Shown: piece after piece, positions 61,372 through 64,000 of the stretch
Numbering within the stretch: position 1 is the first letter of the stretch
Layout: the number at the start of each line of letters is the position of its first letter
Assembly (NCBI RefSeq): GCF_007859865.1
Contig: NZ_SJPI01000001.1
Location: forward strand, 2,975,406 to 3,039,405
Direction: 5' to 3'
DNA: 64,000 bases
Source of the DNA: Rubripirellula amarantea
GTDB lineage: Bacteria > Planctomycetota > Planctomycetia > Pirellulales > Pirellulaceae
Program-made: the position numbers and the translations under genes
Notes under the pieces: model-generated
What the model saw: the letters and a program-made list of their open reading frames with translations, nothing else
Databases searched by the model: none
Told to the model about the DNA's origin: nothing

Positions 61372-62233
61372 CGTCCTTTGAATTGGATTGATCGGGCGAC
61401 GCCATCAACCCGTACGATAGATGGGCTTCCAGGTAACGCCGGACTTTGTTTTTGTCACGCGTAAATTCGTGGGGGTTGTCTACTACAACTTCCATGAAAG
61501 GCCCTTCGTAGACTCCCAAATCTCCGATGATATCCTCGTCGAGCCAGTTGTGGGGAAGCAGATCAAAAAGCCATTTCGGCAGCATCCGGATCTTGCGTAT
61601 GTCGTCGTATTTCCCCGAATGCTTTTGATTGCGGATCGATTGTGTTCGCCATTTTTCTCGCAAACGCGCTGCATGACGAACCGTTCCGAAATGGTGCACT
61701 TCAAAGTTGTCGCCTGTGCGGCAAGCGTTTGCATCCTCGCCAATCTCATGTACGTTTGATGCGTCGCCCCAGAATTCATACTTTTCAGTATTCGGGTGGA
61801 TACACCATTTAAACTCTGGCCATCGCAGTTTGCCGGGATCTTTATGAAACACCTCGTAGCTGCCGTAGAAATTCTTGAGATGAATTGCTGCGACAGCATC
61901 TTCAGTTGAATCGATGTACTTTCGCAAGCGATCCCACTCCCACTCCGGAAGAAATTCATCTGCATCCAACTTTAGGCACCAATCGCCGCTGCACTCCTTC
62001 CGTCCCAACTCGACGAAGTCGAGGTAGGAATCTGTCGCGTTCCAACGCTTTCGCACGATCTTGATTTTCGGATCGATATCCTTGATTCGTTCGAACGTTC
62101 CGTCGCTCGAATAGCCTTCCATCACGATGACCTCGTCGGCGAACTGGACATGGTGTTTAAGCATGCACTCTAAGTGATAGTCCAGTCGGATCGCATCTTT
62201 AGCGACAGTATGAATTGATATTGTCTTAGTCAA
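61358..62233 (-). CDS. Glycosyltransferase family 2
   Basis: 291 residues from TTG 62233, which overlaps the Wzx stop as TTGA, as seen for other genes here; a GTG at 62299 is the alternative. GT-A fold: ISIHTVAKDAIRLDYHLECM, EVIVMEGYSSDGTFE, and the D-x-D-type motif KLDADEFLPEWEWD near residue 92. It resembles the WaaE/KdtX-type group of GT2 enzymes acting on a surface polysaccharide core. Confidence 0.85.
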   Translation of the reverse strand: MTKTISIHTVAKDAIRLDYHLECMLKHHVQFADEVIVMEGYSSDGTFERIKDIDPKIKIVRKRWNATDSYLDFVELGRKECSGDWCLKLDADEFLPEWEWDRLRKYIDSTEDAVAAIHLKNFYGSYEVFHKDPGKLRWPEFKWCIHPNTEKYEFWGDASNVHEIGEDANACRTGDNFEVHHFGTVRHAARLREKWRTQSIRNQKHSGKYDDIRKIRMLPKWLFDLLPHNWLDEDIIGDLGVYEGPFMEVVVDNPHEFTRDKNKVRRYLEAHLSYGLMASPDQSNSKDDDEK

Positions 62234-63729
62234 CTTACCGGGGCCTCGGTTCGTGGCAGAAATGCTTTGCGTCGCATCGGTTCTGTCAGACTTATACACT
62301 CTTCCAACACCTCACGATTTAGGGTGTACGACAATGCAACATAGCTTGCAATTCCTACTAACACTTGTATCGCGAAGATCAACTTGAGGTCGATCGATGG
62401 AAGTAGATAGGATGAGTAATGAGCAACAAGCCCCATCAGCATGCTGCATAGAATGCTGGGAGTGACTCGCGTCAGAAACGATGCAATCGAAATGGAAGCG
62501 ATTCGAAACGCGATCAACAACCCAGGTATCGAGACCAAGGCCGTCGCAATCGAAAATGCAATCGCGACCCCTCGTGGACCAAAATGTGTCCCCGTAAGTA
62601 GCGCGATGGTCGTAACGAGAGTTCCGATAGCTTGCCATGCAAACATAACGCCGGTTTTTCCCTTACTTTGAAAGATCATCGCAGATGTTGAACCAACCGC
62701 TTCAATCATTGCGGCTGGTGCGAGTAGCAAAAAAATATCTGCGGTCGCCTCCCATTCGGAGCCAAAAAAGGCGTCGATAGCGACTCCGATCACTGCGAGA
62801 ATCCCCGCGACCACGGGCATCGTCACGAACGCGACCATCGAGACAGTGTCGAGGTAAGCATCATTGAAGCGTTTCTTGTCGTCCTGCAACCGCGAGAACG
62901 CAGGAAATGCCACCCGCTTGATTACCTCGCCGCAGCTTTGGACCGGTAGCATCATGAATCCGGCGGCCAACCCATAGATGCCGGCAGCCGACATCCCAAT
63001 AAACTTACCGATGATCAGGACATCCGCGTTTCTGTTGAGGTAATTCACGAACGTATACAACGTCAGGTAGCCACTGTAGGAGAAAATCTTGCGAATGTCA
63101 CCAAGCTTCGCCCGGACGCTGCCTATGTAATTCGAGATCCGCATGTAGGCGATCATCACCAACATTGACAGTATTAACCTGGGGAGAATCAAACTCCAAA
63201 CGCCAAAGTCCAGCAGCGCGAGAACGACCATCGCAACCGATGAGAGCAGCGTCTGCGCGATGTCGATTGCCGCGAGCACGTTAAAACGCATTTGCCGCTG
63301 AAGCAGCGAAGACGGTACCACGGCACACGCCGAAAAAACCAGCACGACGCTGACGATTCGAAGAAAGTATTCCAGTTCAGGGGTCGAAAACCAAAACGCG
63401 AGCGGCTTTGATGCGAGGTATAGTAGCCCTGAAGAAATGACTCCCACCACCATGTTGAAGACGAAGACCGAGTCGATAATACCCGTTTCCAATTCCTTTC
63501 GCTGAATGATTGCCGCGCCGGTTCCTCCGTTGGCGAAGATTTTGCCAAACGCGATAATGGCCCACAGAACACTCGCGATTCCGAAGTCCTGCGGGGTCAA
63601 CAGCGCAACCAAAACCGCGGAACTGGCCATGCGTGCTACGCGATCCGTGAACATCGCGATTCCCAGCCAAGCGGCGCCAGCAACGGTAGCGTCCTTTAAA
63701 CTGTTCGGTTGTGCGACTGCGGATGACAT
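62230..63729 (-). CDS. Wzx-type polysaccharide flippase
   Basis: 499 residues, about twelve to fourteen membrane helices: polysaccharide_synt family (MOP superfamily). N-terminal AAWLGIAMFTDRVARMASSAVLVALLTPQDFG is characteristic of this group (WzxC-like). It would flip the lipid-linked repeat unit across the inner membrane before polymerisation. Gap of 63 bases from the acyltransferase gene. Confidence 0.9.
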   Translation of the reverse strand: MSSAVAQPNSLKDATVAGAAWLGIAMFTDRVARMASSAVLVALLTPQDFGIASVLWAIIAFGKIFANGGTGAAIIQRKELETGIIDSVFVFNMVVGVISSGLLYLASKPLAFWFSTPELEYFLRIVSVVLVFSACAVVPSSLLQRQMRFNVLAAIDIAQTLLSSVAMVVLALLDFGVWSLILPRLILSMLVMIAYMRISNYIGSVRAKLGDIRKIFSYSGYLTLYTFVNYLNRNADVLIIGKFIGMSAAGIYGLAAGFMMLPVQSCGEVIKRVAFPAFSRLQDDKKRFNDAYLDTVSMVAFVTMPVVAGILAVIGVAIDAFFGSEWEATADIFLLLAPAAMIEAVGSTSAMIFQSKGKTGVMFAWQAIGTLVTTIALLTGTHFGPRGVAIAFSIATALVSIPGLLIAFRIASISIASFLTRVTPSILCSMLMGLVAHYSSYLLPSIDLKLIFAIQVLVGIASYVALSYTLNREVLEECISLTEPMRRKAFLPRTEAPVS

Positions 63730-63792
63730 CTGGTTTGAAGGATCACCGATTGCGATGCGGAAGAGCAGCCGAAGCCAAGGTACGCAAGATAT

Positions 63793-64000
63793 TCACTTTG
63801 CGGGCCTTGGCTTGGTTGCAACGATGTCACGAAGACGATGTCGGAGGACCGGTTCTAGGTAAACCGCCAAAACGAGCGAGACTAGAAGAACCAACACGGT
63901 AGTGATGGCAAGGCTCAATGCGTTTCCAAGCTCAGGAAACATCGAGTTCATGAGCATATACCCAACATTTTGATGCAGCAGATACAGCGGATAAGTTGCG
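63793..64000 (-). CDS. Acyltransferase 3 family protein (C-terminus only)
   Basis: The window ends inside this gene; 68 codons are visible and the frame is open to the edge. The fragment begins TYPLYLLHQNVGYMLM, the typical late signature of acyltransferase 3 (OafA/NodX) membrane proteins, then one helix (ALSLAITTVLVLLVSLVLAV) and a basic tail. Such enzymes O-acetylate or otherwise acylate surface sugars. Transcribed into the Wzx gene. Confidence 0.75.
   Translation of the reverse strand, partial: ATYPLYLLHQNVGYMLMNSMFPELGNALSLAITTVLVLLVSLVLAVYLEPVLRHRLRDIVATKPRPAK

Noticed and set aside
1-64000. tRNA, rRNA and CRISPR arrays
   Set aside because: Looked for clover-leaf ends, rRNA-like conserved segments and regularly spaced repeats; none were seen.

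Overview
The window looks like chromosomal DNA of a planctomycete of the Pirellulaceae (Rhodopirellula-like). The evidence is: moderate G+C; a DUF1559 protein with an N-methylation motif and a terminal H-x9-DG motif; a eukaryotic-type UDP-sugar pyrophosphorylase; a PEP-CTERM protein; PQQ-propeller and Gfo/Idh proteins with export signals; a large secreted protein with an LERR-type N-terminal motif; and generally absent Shine-Dalgarno sequences with frequent GTG/TTG starts coupled by 4-base overlaps. No tRNA, rRNA or CRISPR array was seen.

Region 1 (1-13 kb) is housekeeping and envelope: the end of a double-FtsX permease, a lipoate-ligase-like protein, a UDP-sugar pyrophosphorylase, a complete MacAB-like export operon (adaptor with a long Gly/Arg tail, ATPase, permease), a secreted transglutaminase-like protein, a Cys/Tyr/Gly-rich lipoprotein, a secreted alpha/beta hydrolase and a class IV aminotransferase.

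Region 2 (13-24 kb) holds two tightly overlapping operons. One pairs an MlaD-like anchored protein with an ABC protein in which MlaF (ATPase) and MlaE (permease) are fused. The other joins a 990-residue FAD/iron-sulfur dehydrogenase, MoaD, MoaE, a cysteine desulfurase and a YkgJ-type cysteine-cluster protein.

Region 3 (23.5-32 kb) is a run of mostly exported proteins: a cytochrome c'-like protein, a DUF1559 pseudopilin, apolipoprotein N-acyltransferase, a PQQ propeller, a Tat-type Gfo/Idh oxidoreductase and a two-PDZ secreted protein with acidic and Tyr-rich tails.

Region 4 (32-64 kb) is a large cell-surface polysaccharide locus, nearly all on the minus strand. It holds a DevBCA-type exporter, DUF218 and FemAB proteins, five or six glycosyltransferases, a VAO/PCMH-type flavoenzyme (the only plus-strand gene, in an AT-richer stretch), a PEP-CTERM protein, a VanZ protein and other membrane proteins, a CapK - SufS-like - GT4 operon, two methyltransferases, a decayed IS256-type transposase, a G8/CEMIP-like secreted protein ending in new-looking 76-residue repeats, a membrane-anchored rhamnogalacturonan-lyase-like protein, an O-antigen-ligase-like polymerase, a Wzx flippase and the end of an acyltransferase-3 gene. 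Together these would build, flip, polymerise, modify and possibly trim a surface glycan. The most unusual signals are the G8 repeat protein, the CapK-desulfurase-GT4 module, the flavoenzyme/GT1 pair and the fused MlaFE transporter.
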